The notes beneath the pieces were generated by a model, which was given only the letters and a program-made list of their open reading frames with translations, made no database searches and was not told where the DNA came from. Shown piece by piece: positions 47,855 through 59,279 of a stretch of 64,000 bases of DNA (position 1 is the stretch's first letter; each line of letters opens with the position of its first letter). Source of the DNA: Norana najaformis (Eukaryota; Annelida; Clitellata; Crassiclitellata; Hormogastridae); assembly GCA_964023275.1 (NCBI GenBank), contig OZ029919.1:7106903-7170902 (forward strand), read 5' to 3'. Position numbers and translations under genes: made by a program.

Positions 47855-48172
47855 TATAGCGCCATTAGCAAAAGAGGAGGAGGAGTCCCTTAATTGAGCT
47901 AGCCCCGAGAGGTATTCCTGGGTATGAAGTGTTAGCGACTTCATTTTCTTAGCCTCGGCTTATGAGGGCAGGTGGCCAGTCATCTACTTCGCTGTCTGAT
48001 CTTCCCATCGGCAGCATAAGGTAAATGTACTCATTTTATGGCCACAGTTCACTAGGGGAGCAAGTGGAGCATGAATCTCGAAACATTTCTCTTCTGGCAT
48101 GGATTTGAATCCCAAACATCTGGGTTGACAGTTCAGCATGCAGGGTACTATACCACCGCGCACCCTTTTAAA
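47855..48172 (-). mobile_element. tRNA-derived SINE, family F, full-length copy
   Basis: On the minus strand the head is gggtgcgcggtggtatagta (A box) with B box tgggattcaaatccatgcc. The body has gccgatgggaagatcagaca, agccgaggctaagaaaatga, agtcgctaacacttcatacc and tctcggggctagct. It ends in gctaatggcgctatatgatt. The body recurs without the head at 54170-54345 and, more worn, at 49590-49705. Length is about 315 bases. Confidence 0.75.
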
Positions 48173-48458
48173 GGACCTCTGGAAAGCACGCTGTTGTTTA
48201 GGCAGTTTCTCCTTTGTTAGCCCTGTAACTGAAGCTTTCAAAGCAGATTTCAGAAATTAAAACGCCGGAAACGCTGACTCGCACCTAGGGGCCGTTGCTT
48301 TTAATTTCATTTCGAGTGGCCTGTCCTATGGAAGATGCTGGCCAAATAGGTTTCAATGGTGCAGTCACGTGCCTTATTACTCGTGTGACGTATCCAGGGG
48401 TCAACTGGGTCTTCGGAGGTGAAAGGTTGGGTTGGGGGCTGCCATGCGAAAATATATG

Positions 48459-48790
48459 CTTGTCGTGATCGTAATCGTAAGCTCGAGATTTCTAGAGCGC
48501 CTAATGAAAGACAAGTCGCGGGAACCAGCTTAATCACAAACGCTCAGTCAAAACAAAATCGAGGGGCAGGAAGGGTTCGGTTCCAGGTCAGGATGCAAGA
48601 CTCCTGCAGGCAGACAGTAAGACGGTTACGGTGGATGGTGTTTGGAATTGGAGCGGCAAGATAGGAAAGTGGATAGAGCAGAGATCAAGATAGGATTTGT
48701 GGAAGGGGAGTGTTTTGAGTTTAGAGTGAAAGACCTGCAAGGGGAGAAGTGTTAGAGAGTTCCTCTAATGGGTCAGATAATTGTCTTAAT
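48459..48790 (-). mobile_element. LINE 3' end with ORF C-terminus (TCGTAATCGTAA-tail family)
   Basis: On the minus strand a frame reads VFHSKLKTLPFHKSYLDL, the LINE ORF terminus, and aligns with VFYSKLKTLLFHKS in the 26.6 kb copy. The 3' UTR that follows matches 6249-6432 and ends in gcgctctagaaatctcgagc and ttacgattacgat. The copy is 5'-truncated at about 48790. Confidence 0.8.
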
Positions 48791-48899
48791 TCGACTTTAT
48801 ACAGTTAAACCGTTCTTAGAATCCCCCTCAAGTCCTGTTTCGTCTGCTCTTGACAAGCGAAGTAATCGTTTCCTGCGTCCCGTCCAAATATTAGTTCCG

Positions 48900-49193
48900 C
48901 TTAATCGGTCTGCACGCATGGCTGAGTGTGCGCGTGGCGTCGTAGGGGCGGAGCTCTGCGGCTGAGCTAATTCTGTTGATTGGCGGAACTGTGAGGCGTG
49001 GGTGGCTGCGGAGCTTTTGCCGAAATCGTGAGCCGCCTGCGGGACAGACAGAGCCGGAAGCGATGCGTCGTTAGTTTCGTCATTCCTTTGAGACCGGAGG
49101 TAGCGTGTACCGATAGTGAAGGGCTGGAACAATAGAGTGTGTTAGGTAATTGAGTGGACGTTGTAGACTGGGTTCTGACCGAAGAGCTCACAG
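48900..49193 (+). promoter_or_regulatory. Candidate CpG-rich promoter and untranslated first exon
   Basis: This segment is richer in cg dinucleotides than most of the window and lacks simple repeats. It contains a GC box (ggggcgg, 48945-48951) and an inverted CCAAT box (gattgg, 48978-48983). No TATA box was seen. A strong donor, gctcacag|gtaagct, lies at 49193/49194. On the plus strand it is 6.8 kb upstream of the protocadherin coding exon, which has an in-frame stop at 55972-55974 and acceptor-like tttgattcag and catctgcag just before it, as expected if the 5' UTR is spliced. Transcript evidence is lacking, so the link to the gene is an inference. It could also belong to another transcript. 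Confidence 0.35.
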
Positions 49194-49589
49194 GTAAGCT
49201 AGAGACGTTGGTTGTGAACTCGTGGTGCAAAGTACGTGTAGAGTTTGAGGATATCGCCGGAGTTTTTTAGGTTGTGATAACTGTCTTGTCTCGGCTGGAA
49301 ACCTTGGAAGGTATGTGTGCGTATTAGGATCGAGTTCGCTTTTTTGGTCAAAGCGTTGTGCGTAGTTATTCCTGCTTAGAATGAATGGCATGTGTTATGA
49401 CTAAACGGTATGTCTACAGTGGTTCGTTCAAGCACAGTTTACACGTGTTCCGAACCACGTAAACTCCTGTTATGTTATGCTATGTTATGTTAAGTTATGA
49501 AATGCCGTACACCCTTGGGAGACCTTTGGTTTGAGGGAATGTCATAGGCGTCGGAATGTGCTCCTGTTTCTATCCATCCTTTTGAAAAT

Positions 49590-49705
49590 TGGTAATTTTT
49601 GCCAACTGAAGAGAAAAAAGGCGACCCTCTGTCATTTGCCAAGACTTAGAAAATTGAAGTCGTTAACGCTTCCTCTCCATGGCTACATCTGGGGGTTAGT
49701 TTTAA
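49590..49705 (+). mobile_element. SINE family F, worn body fragment
   Basis: tgccaagacttagaaaattg, aagtcgttaacgcttcctct matches the family-F body order. It has no head or tail. Confidence 0.45.
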
Positions 49706-49861
49706 GGACTGCTCTCCTTTCTTCGTCTATACTTACAGTTCCAGTCTGCATCCCCATCACAGATTGCATTTGTCCTTCACTTGCTGTCCATTTTGACTGT
49801 GTGCATTAGAGTTAAGGTTTGCACAGTAATGCACAGTTCGATAAACGTGTTTTATTTCAGT

Positions 49862-49935
49862 TTCTCATGATGTGCTCAGGATTCGAACCCGAGATGCAGA
49901 GAGATGAAAAGCTGGACTGTATAACACATTGGGTT
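49862..49935 (-). mobile_element. tRNA-like fragment with B box
   Basis: On the minus strand ctcgggttcgaatcctgagc is a good B box. The A-box region, aacccaatgtgttatacagt, is weak. It is a SINE head or tRNA relic. Confidence 0.35.
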
Positions 49936-50450
49936 AATAAGGGGCCATAGTTTGGATTTGTGTTTCTTGCATTGTTTTCTGAGTTAAAGTGGACATACCT
50001 GCTGATTCCTCATACATATGCTGTAGAAGTGAGAACTTAAATTTCTAACAGCTTTTTATGAACAACTGCCTTACCTGTAAAGTCGTTTTTTAATGTTTGC
50101 TTGTAAGATAAAGTCCTGACTATTGTTTTAAAAAAATTCCGCAGTACCTGCTGGGGTACAGCACATCAGAAAGCCAAGCCAAATGTGGAGATACTAAAGA
50201 CGTTTATCACTTCGGGGAATTGATGGCATTTAATAAACGATTCTGATTAGGCTGAGCCCTTTCGTAATTGCTCATCTGTCACTGCGCATAGCTTTTTTGG
50301 ACATGGAATCTGTACCTGCAGCTGTTCCATAGAAGAATTCCAGCATTTCTGTTCAACGATTACCATAAATTACTAAACTTGAGCGGTTTAGGGTCATTTA
50401 CTTCAGAGGTTCTTGTCGTTTACTTTAAGGCGTTCTTAAAAGACAGTATG
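49936..50450. other. Non-coding DNA, nothing recognised
   Basis: AT-rich spacer without a recognised repeat or exon. Confidence 0.4.
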
Positions 50451-50454
50451 TGAA

Positions 50455-50730
50455 TGTTCAGATGCATACATACATGCATACATTGCTCTATAGTGATGGA
50501 AACAGACGTTATGTTTCCTTGTATGTATGTTTGTATGTTTGTATGTATTTATGTATGTATTTATGTATGAATGTATGTATGGATGGATGGATAAATGGGT
50601 GCATGTATATTTCAGTTTATGTATGTATGATTGCATGTATACATGTATGTATGTATGCATGCATGCATGCATGCATGTATGTTTATTTTTATACAGCACA
50701 TTTTAGGAACCTGAAGGGCACTGGGAAAAT
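50455..50730 (-). mobile_element. TATG/TGCA arrays abutting a retroelement tail
   Basis: TATG units with ATTT, GGAT and GCAT variants span 50519-50680. They are followed directly by tttatttttatacagcacat, tttaggaacctgaagggcac. On the minus strand this is a tail running into an ACAT-type array. Confidence 0.6.
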
Positions 50731-51476
50731 GGCTGCCCACAGGATTTAAATGAGTGAGTGTTAACAAATGAAGAGAATGTTGCCTGCTGAGAGTTACATT
50801 ATGAATTACAGTAATGTCCAAGTAAATAAGAGACTGAATAGAATAATTAGGGAAACAGAATCCTCCTATATGTTACAATAATATCTAAGTAAGAATAAAA
50901 ATTAATAGCATGAGTGTTTACGTCATGCAAGCATAGACAAGAGTGAGATTCATGACACATGTGAGTTGCAAAAAAACAATAGATCGTGTTGTAACGCTTG
51001 AGATGACAGGCACAATGGTCCTTCTGCGAATATCATCATAAGTGGATGTGTGGCTAGAAAGATTTAAGTAATTACTCGTAGTGAATGCCAAGCAATAGCG
51101 TAGCAGGGAAGAACGCGACTGTTGCAAATGGGGCAGAGACAACAGAACTGGGTGATATTCCCTTGACAGAAGTCTCTAGAAGTTGACGAGCGGATTCGGG
51201 ATTGCCATTCGGATGGAACATGAATATTGGCCGTCATTGTCATACCTGTCAGCCCTGCTCTCCCGGGAAAGAAAATGAAAGAAAGAGTTGTTGATAGTTA
51301 TGTTACAGTCGTAACACTTGAGATCCTGGGCTCACTGTTAGTTTAGAATTGTCTCCACGAGTCAGTCTACATGGCGTTATGTTACAGCTTTCTAGCACAT
51401 GTGAAGGTTAAGCTATGTGTGTAAAGTTGAGATCCTTGACTCATTGTAAGTTTAGAATTGCTCCAACTTGGCAGTC
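50731..51476. other. Non-coding DNA, nothing recognised
   Basis: The minus-strand frame at 50918-51142 has no recognisable motif. Confidence 0.4.
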
Positions 51477-51570
51477 TTCGTAATTGTAAACTCGAAATTT
51501 CTAAAGCACTACTTAAAAGCTAAGCGCAGGGCACCAGCTTTTTCACGAGCACTATGTGAAGTCATTGGGA
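51477..51570 (-). mobile_element. LINE 3'-end fragment (TCGTAATCGTAA-tail family)
   Basis: cttcgtaattgtaaactcga, aatttctaaagcactactta, aaagctaagcgcagggcacc matches 6249 and 48459. It is a short, 5'-truncated tail. Confidence 0.65.
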
Positions 51571-52914
51571 TTGTCTAAAGATGTCATGTCAAGAACCAAG
51601 TCCGTTTGCCAGAAAACCAGACGTGTCATCATTCTGTCCATCTTCCAGTAATTAACATTCCCTGGAATTATTCATTTCTGAGCGCCTTTGTCTTGTTTCC
51701 AATGTCATTGTCTCGTTTCTGAGCAACTCCAATTTAGGTTTGCCGATGAAATTTCATGAAAATTATTTCTGCTGTTACCTGTTAGGTGTTGCTTTCGTAA
51801 AAGACCCAGAGTGATGCTGAAGATTCGCAGTACCAAATATAACTTCTTCTCCGTCAGGCCAACGGCCAAATATAACTACACAGATATAAATATAGAACTA
51901 TATAACTATAAGATATATAATTCTACTTTGTTGACTAAATATCGGCTCAGTTTGCAGCGAAAATGACCAGGTAGTGTTACCTTGTCAGGTTAGTGCAGGA
52001 TCAAGTAGTGAATCCGTTTAACGGCCACCAGGTGGCGTGTTGGTTTGCCATTGTTGTGTCTGGCTTTCACCTCTTTTCACCTTTCACCTTTCACCGTGCA
52101 AACCGTAAGCAAAAGTTGCGCTGTTGTCGTTGTCTAGTAGGTGATTCAGCTGCGAGTTTGTGCTACACGTGGGCCACACTTAATTAGTTAGTTATCTAGA
52201 CACTTAGTGCCTTTTAAGTACCTCACTGAAGCAATGTCTGCATTATGCAGACACCCTGTTACTTATACAGAGACATGTTATGAAGAGCAACTACATGCAG
52301 CCTAAGTTACAAAATATTTATTTTAAAAGTCGAGTGACAGAAATTATAGACTTAGCAGCATTTAGTACACCGTAAGCTTACTGAATTGTAATTTCTTATG
52401 GTGGACAATGTTTTAACCTTAGCTTGTAACGTGGTAGATTTCGTAATTCTGTTTACATGTTGTGTTCAAATGCAAATTCTTCCTCCAGCTAGTAAGCAGT
52501 AGTTTGTTGCGGGATTAAGCAAACCTCGGAGCTGTGTTTGATGTTACACAAGATCTCTCGTATAGTGTGGTCCTATGCTCACAAATTTAAGGATGCTTGC
52601 CTTTGCCTGATAATATCTGACATTATTCATTGATCATTTGACACTGGGACGTGCCGGACTTGGTCGAACCGGATCAGCACTATCGCGGAAACGGATTTCC
52701 AGAACGTCCACGCTATCCGCGGATCAGGCCGCCGCTTGGGCGACAGGGGAAGGTCTCCTGTACAAGTCGACCGCTTCTAATGGTCAATAATTTCTGCGCC
52801 ATTTGCCTGGAAGTGCGGGTTTATATAGCGCTATGATGTAGGCTTACAGGAAGGATGGAGCAAGTGAGTTGAACGCATGCGGGATTAACCGAGCTGACGG
52901 TAACGTTTGACCCG
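51571..52914. other. Non-coding DNA, nothing recognised
   Basis: gtttatatagcgctatgatg at 52810 is an isolated tail word. The 52651-52836 frame shows no domain. Confidence 0.4.
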
Positions 52915-53297
52915 TTTTGGCTCGGAAGCGTTAGGCGACGATTGGTTTAGTTTGAATAGGATGAAGAAGGGTTGGCTACTGTGATGTTTAGTTCAGACGA
53001 TTAATGCTTATTTGGAAGGAAATTAATTAAAACTATCGTACACCAATTTAAATTCAGATACTGAAAGTTATCTGCATGTGCATCAAATTGCTCTTGAGAT
53101 GAACAAATTTTGGCTCAGAAGCGTTAGGCGATGCTGGTTTAGTTTGAATAAGATGAAGAAGGGTTGGCTACTGTGATGTTTAGTTCAGACGATTAATGCT
53201 TATTTGGAAGGAAATTAATTACAGCTATCGTACACCAATTTAAATTCAGATACTGAAAATTATCTGCATGTGCAACAAATTCTTCTTGAGATGAAGG
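52915..53297. repeat. 193-bp tandem duplication
   Basis: ttttggctcggaagcgttag at 52915 recurs as ttttggctcagaagcgttag at 53108. The two copies stay colinear through gatgaagaagggttggctac and tatctgcatgtgca with only scattered changes. No frame is conserved. Confidence 0.9.
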
Positions 53298-53389
53298 CAT
53301 CGTTTGAACCTTGGGCGGATTCGTATCAGAAGAAAGAAGCAAAACAAGACCCAATTACATTCAATCACCCTAGTTTTCAGCTGATAGAA

Positions 53390-53515
53390 TCCGTTTCAAC
53401 TTGCTTACCCACCATTTCTTGACAGTTTCCCTTACGACTGGATTTTGCAGTGACCATTGATTGATGCCTTGTGCATTAAGTTAATGGTGCTATAGAAGTC
53501 ATTAGATTAGATAGT
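53390..53515 (+). mobile_element. LINE 3' end, family D-like, copy 5
   Basis: caacttgcttacccaccatt, then ttgatgccttgtgcattaag and gtgctatagaagtcattaga, ttagat. It keeps the family-D ends with a shorter centre. A related end lies at 54345-54450. Confidence 0.6.
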
Positions 53516-54089
53516 TTTCATCTTTGTTGTCCAACCGCTGTGACCCTTCTACGTCCACGATTCCTCGCTTAGCTGATGGACATATGGTATATTAACATAT
53601 GCATTACTTATTACTTACTTCCTCATACTACGAATTTACTGGATCATTTACCATATATCTTGTCACCGGTCGATGCCGTATGCGATAGAACACCAGCGTT
53701 ATAGAAGTTAATGTAATGTGACCTTTTCTAGCAGTTGGTGTAAACTTCCTGACTCCAGGCTGTAGCATAATCCTAGCATTGACAATTTATACAGCATCAT
53801 TACAAGTTACATTATAATTCTTGTGGTTACATTACTATCAAGGAAACAATCTTCTGGACGTCCGGAATTTTTTGAGGTGTTTTTAAAAATATTAACAAAG
53901 CTTTAGAGTTCTCGCATTGAGAGAGACTGTCACGCAGTTGTAAGTGATTGTCTTCATCTGATCGTAGAACCTTAATTGGTCGGTCATGGAGGTCTAATTT
54001 AGCTGCCTTTTGCTACTATCTGAACACAGCTGCGGTCCTTAAGTGGATCTATAGATGAAAACAACATCTTACGGACCATTTGTGGCCCT

Positions 54090-54172
54090 AGCAGCGCCCT
54101 TTTCTTCGGCCTCGGCCGTGTTACGGCGCTATATAAATTGTCTTATTATTATTATTATTATTATTATTAGCC
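54090..54172 (+). mobile_element. Retroelement 3' end with (TTA)n tail, copy 3
   Basis: gcgcccttttcttcggcctc, ggccgtgttacggcgctata, taaattgtc, then (TTA)n. It is nearly identical to 16704-16792. Confidence 0.8.
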
Positions 54173-54345
54173 AACTTGGCTGTAATGACCACACTGACCT
54201 TACACTGTCAGTGGGAAGATCAGGTGACGAAAGACAGGACCCATCGTCGTATGCCGAGGCTAAGAAAAACGAAGGCGCTAACACTTCATACCCTTGGTTG
54301 CCCTTCAGGGCTAGCTTGGGGGACTACTTATATCCACCATAGGCT
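54173..54345 (+). mobile_element. SINE family F body, second good copy
   Basis: gtcagtgggaagatcaggtg, tatgccgaggctaagaaaaa, gcgctaacacttcataccct and agggctagcttggggga align with the family-F body at 47.9-48.1 kb. It follows the (TTA)n tail directly. The tRNA head is absent. Confidence 0.65.
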
Positions 54346-54450
54346 GTCTCTTAAGACTGATCTTCTGGGTATTGACCTAAAACGGCTTTGATGTGCCGTC
54401 CGTTGATGCCTTGCGCATAAGATACCAGTGCTGTAGAAGTTACTAATTAA
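54346..54450 (+). mobile_element. LINE 3' end, family D-like, copy 6
   Basis: ttgatgccttgcgcataaga, taccagtgctgtagaagtta resembles 53460-53500. It is short and worn. Confidence 0.5.
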
Positions 54451-54483
54451 ATAACAATGGTTTGGAACTTGGCGATGTAAGTG

Positions 54484-54556
54484 CAGTAGGGGCCTATAGG
54501 TCTGGGTAGTTGGGAAATAGTAGGGGCCTATAGGTCTGGGTAGTTGGGAAATAGCC
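54484..54556. repeat. Exact 34-bp duplication
   Basis: gtaggggcctataggtctgg, gtagttgggaaata occurs twice in tandem without a visible change, so it is recent. Confidence 0.9.
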
Positions 54557-56022
54557 AAGATTTCATGCAATAAGCTAACGAGTCTGATCCAGAGTACCTG
54601 TGACCTGTCTGTGTGTAACAGTGTATATCATTAGAATTGGAGGAGTTTGTTTACACCTCAGTGGGACCTGGTAAGACGAAGACATTCTCTACATACTGTC
54701 GTCGCTCTAACCAAGCAGTGTTTGTGTTAGTGAGACTTGATAACTGCAAAGGAAGGTCTTTGTTGTATTGTTTTAGTGGCAGTCGTTTGCTGTTGTTATG
54801 CCTGTGCTTTGCTAGTGGGCCCCTGTATGTTATAGAGGGGTCTTTACCCCATGAGGCCTTTAGAAAGGATTGTCTAAATAGGAGTGTAATGAATATAGGC
54901 AGCTACCTTGTTAGTTTATGGGTTCAAGCAGCCAACTTTTAGTTTTAACTCTGCCACATCAGATTACCACAGTTCAACTCCTAGTAATATATTTAGGCCT
55001 ATCTGTTGTAATTACCGGATACTGAAAGGCAAGGACTGAGTTGCTACAAGTATATACAGATATATTTATGTTACCTGGTAAGACTTGTGGTGCTGGGTAA
55101 CATAAATATTGGTATACTTATACAAAGTAATATTCAGCTGTGACATGTCAATGGCATTGTTAACAAGGACCTCCTGCTTGAAGAGCCTGCACCCCGCCCC
55201 GGTGCTCTTTCTTTGAGGGATTGGCCAGACTCAGGGTGTGAGCGTACAGTTGGCTGAACAGATTTCCTATGAAACTGGAATTTGAGGACAATATGTAAAT
55301 GACACTTGTGGATTAGTATATTCTTTTTCTGACTTGATATAATAATCTATGATAGCCTAGCTTGTTCTGTGTTTTTGAGATCCTATCTATTATTTACTAG
55401 CAGTTAAAATTTTCTGTTTATTCTCTGACTCTACAGTGTAGTATCAGCATTTGATTCTGATTTTATACATCGTTCATTAATCATTTATTGTTGGACTCTT
55501 GTGCCTGCGACACTGGACATTGTAAAGCACCCGTGAAGTAGCTTGCTACTGACGATGCTGTATAAACTGTCGTAATTACAATTAGAATTATAGACTGCCC
55601 TTTCTTGGTTGGAGCCTGGTGTTCTGAGGTGAAACTATGACTTCGTTTTATGTTAAGGAAGCTGTCTTGTGAGGTATTGTCAAGTCTACTGTGTTAAGGG
55701 TACCATATGTCGTTGGGATCTACCCTTAATATATCACGAGTTTTATGCCAGTGGTTTGCAAGGCTTTGGTAAACAGTTGGTGGCTCTTTGAATCAAAATT
55801 CAAGTTTGCTGACCCGTTTGATTTGTAGAGGCTATGATGCGAAGTTTAGAGGTCTGTAGAGCACAGTGAGCGTAAGAAAGATCCCTTGATGCACTTTTAT
55901 GTTTGATGACTATAAAATTAATAATGAAATTGGCTTTGATTCAGGTTTGATTCATCTGCAGCGCAGTCTAATGATTGCCGAGTCTAAAATCTTTGAAATC
56001 TTCCTGTAAGCAGTTTGGATTT
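54557..56022. other. Upstream region of the protocadherin exon
   Basis: No repeat array or coding segment is recognised. At its right end two acceptor-like sites (tttgattcag| near 55943 and catctgcag| near 55960) precede an in-frame TGA at 55972-55974. A third, ttactctgcag|, lies at 56041. A spliced 5' UTR could enter at any of these. Confidence 0.4.
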
Positions 56023-58899
56023 ATGAGGAATTACTCTGCAGTGTTGGAAGAATTCATTTCTGTGAAAGGCATGGATGGCGCAAACGATGATGACAGGATG
56101 GATGACAAGATACATGACAGGATGAATGACGACATGCCAGTGCAGTGGAAAAGTACTTTCGTTGGACATTCTTCTTCAGAGGTGGCGACATCGCGATGCA
56201 GGAAATTGTCTGCTTGTCACGTCGGGAAAATGCTATTGATTTTATCAGCGTTTTGTTTCTGTAAGCCGGTAAATGGACAGGAATCGCTCGAGTTAAAATA
56301 TCGCCTCGAAGAGGAGCAGAGTGCCGGCACTTACGTCGGAAATGTATTCGACGATGCCAACCTTGGCAAGATTTACGACTCGGCCGCTCTTCAGCAACTT
56401 CAGTTCCGGTTTCTGCGACCACAGAACTTCTTCGTGATTGATAACGCCACCGGAATCATCCGAACGAATTCTCAGATCGACAGAGAGGCAATTTGTCCGA
56501 GCGCTGTAAACTGTGACATCCGAATCGACGTCGTGCTCCAGCCGCAGCCGTTTTTCCGCATCATCCGCGCCTCCGTGACCATCCTTGACATCAATGACAA
56601 CTGGCCGCAGTTCGACCGTGACGAGCAAGTCGTGGAAGTGTCGGAGTCGGCTGCAGTCGGGACAATTCTCCTGGTTCCAAGCGCCGTCGATCTGGACAGT
56701 CCCGAGTTTTCCATTCAGAGCTATAGCATTGTGTCGGACTTTGATCGATTTAAACTCGTTGGGAGGGGCCGACGAACAGATGGGACGTCGGACAGTAAAT
56801 TGATGCTCACCAAGAGTCTTGATCGTGAAACGGTCGATAGGTATAACCTGCAGATCGTGGCCGTGGATGGTGGATATCCGAAGAACTCCGGCTCCATGGA
56901 TGTTGTTGTTCATGTTCTTGATGTAAACGATAACAGTCCGGTCTTCGAAAAGGAGAACTACACCATTGCAGTCATGGAAAACATCCAGAAACAGACAATA
57001 ATTCTTCAAATCCATGCGGTGGATGCAGACATCGGCCTGAATGGAGAAGTTGTTTATTCCTTGTCGCTACCTTCTCTGGCTGTTTACGGTCACCTTTTCG
57101 GCATCGATAATTCGAGTGGCGATCTGTATGTGAAAGGAAACTTGGACTACGAGGAGAATTCCATGTACTTCTTAACGGTTGTGGCTCGCGATCGTGGCTC
57201 TGACTCCATTCCTGTTTCAGCATCAGTTACCATACTTGTTGGTGATGCTAACGACAATGCGCCGGAAATAACAATTGCCACTCTCTCATCCTCCACTGAA
57301 ACTGCTGAGATTGCAGAAAACAGCATCATAGACACTTTCGTTGCACACTTGACTATCATCGACAAGGATAGTGGTGATAACGGAAGGTTTGAGTGCCTCC
57401 TCAATGACAGCCATTTTCACATCATTGAGGTCTATGGAACAGAATATCAGATTCTGACAGCTGCTTCATTGGACCGTGAAAATCAGTCATCATACTACCT
57501 GACCTTGACCTGTGCAGATTTCGGTGGCAAGCCGCAAGAATCTGTGAAGAACCTTCGAGTGGTGATTACTGACGCGAATGACTGCAGTCCTGTGTTCAGT
57601 CAGTCAATTTACCGAGCTGAACTGATCGAAAATAACTACATTGGAGCTGTGTTAATGCACGTAAACGCCTCAGATCGCGATTCAGGCAAAAACGGTGCAA
57701 TCGTTTACAGCCTTAGTGGGGACGCTGCACGCTGGTTCCATGTTGACTCTGACACTGGTCTCGTGACTGCCGCCATTTCTTTTGACCGCGAGAACGGCGA
57801 AGTTATACGGTTCCAGGTTGTTGCTCGCGATCAAGGCATTCCAGCGAGGAATGCTTCTGCTGAAGCATACATAACAATTCTTGATGTAAACGATGAGAAA
57901 CCAGCTTTCTCGCATCCCGCTTACTCTTTCGCGGTGATGGAAAACCTCGCTCCAGGGGCGGAAGTGGGTGCGGTCGCTGCGCACGATCGTGACAGTTCTG
58001 TTTACGGAGAGGTGACCTATTCCATTCTAGCGACCGATGGCTCTGATCTGTTCGACATCGATCACAAGACTGGATTGATCGTGACGATGCGAGTGCTCGA
58101 TCGCGAGGCAGTTTCCGCCTACTACTTGACCGTGGTTGCTAGCGATCGTGGTATACCACCTCTCAGCAGTTCAGCAACCGTTACTATCTATGTCACGGAT
58201 GAAAACGACAACGCGCCGATGTTCGATTACCCGACGCAAAACAACAATACCATATCCGTCTCAAATCAGACGCCAAAGGGACACGTGATCACGCGAATAC
58301 GTGCACACGATGCGGACGTTGGACAAAACGGGAAGATCGTGTACGATATCACGGAGGAGAGCAAAACGCAGCTGTTTGACTTGGACGTGGAACTTGGAAC
58401 AGTTCTCGTAAGTGGGGACCTGGTTGATCAGGACGGAACGCAGTATTTTCTAGAATTTGTCGCCAGAGACGAAGGATCGCCACCGAAAATGACCTTTGCA
58501 CGTTTGAACATCGTTGTCAATCGTTCCATTGTCTTTGCAGCGGTGGAAAAGACTCAGCCTGCGATGCCGCAGAGTACACTGATCATCGTCCTGTTGACTG
58601 CCATCTCTGTAATCATTATTATTGTGCTGATCATCGCAATCGTCGTGGTCTGCAGGAAAGATCGAGAGAAGCAGACGCACAGTTACAACTGCAGAACGGA
58701 GACGCTGAAGATGTTTTCGAAGACGACGAAGAAGTCAGAGATGTCGGACGTTGGCGACTTTAGCGGAACAGCGGAACATGGCAGCTGCTCAGGTGACAGA
58801 TCAAAGAAGGAGCTGAGCCTTGGCATGGAGGATCTTGAAGTGGAACTGACTGATGAACGATCACCTCATTCGGCGTGTTACAACCCGTGCGTCGTGCAG
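56023..58899 (+). CDS. Protocadherin, large exon (7 cadherin repeats, membrane segment, proximal tail)
   Basis: Calcium-dependent cell-surface adhesion protein of the protocadherin type. Residues are numbered from 55975, just after an in-frame TGA. In-frame ATGs lie at 56023, 56071 (best context, ggcATGg) and 56230. The last begins a signal peptide directly (MLLILSAFCFCKPVNG), so it may be the true start; 56023 is taken as the first ATG. Seven cadherin repeats follow: about 105-213, 214-324, 325-432, 433-541, 542-645, 646-750 and 751-855. Linkers are DINDNWPQF, DVNDNSPVF, DANDNAPEI, DANDCSPVF, DVNDEKPAF and DENDNAPMF. EC1 has the CX5C loop (C174, C180) typical of protocadherins. The membrane helix is about 868-893, then RKDREKQ and YNCRTE, similar to the YNCR motif after the helix of vertebrate delta-type protocadherins. 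Seven repeats match delta-1, while the tail recalls delta-2. The exon ends at gtgcag|gtaact in phase 0. Confidence 0.93.
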
Positions 58900-59279
58900 G
58901 TAACTACAATGCTGTGTCTAGTCTTTCTAAAGTTTCATTTGATATTTGTAAGATATTATCTTGATGTTTGTAAGATATTTTGCGATCTTTTATAAACATT
59001 TATTTGGTCGGTCTAACACCATGAAACAGATTCTTGATAAAGAATGTTAGAAACACTGTACAAGATTTCCTATGATATGAGTTACACAGAATCTGCTGTT
59101 TCTGCTTTGCATTGAGTTCAGAGTCTGTTTGTGTTTTCACTTCGATTGCTTTTTGTCTCACTCACATCTGAGAGGTTCTATACATTTATACATATGTACA
59201 TGCTTGCAGGCACACACACATACATGCTTACATAAACTTGAATAAGCTGGGTGTGAGTATTATGATGCACCACATTTCC

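Noticed and set aside
48797..49132. 111-codon minus-strand frame in the CpG-rich segment
   Set aside because: Long frames are expected in GC-rich DNA and no domain is visible. The plus-strand promoter reading fits better.
56293..57015. 240-codon minus-strand frame
   Set aside because: It is the antisense shadow of the protocadherin exon.
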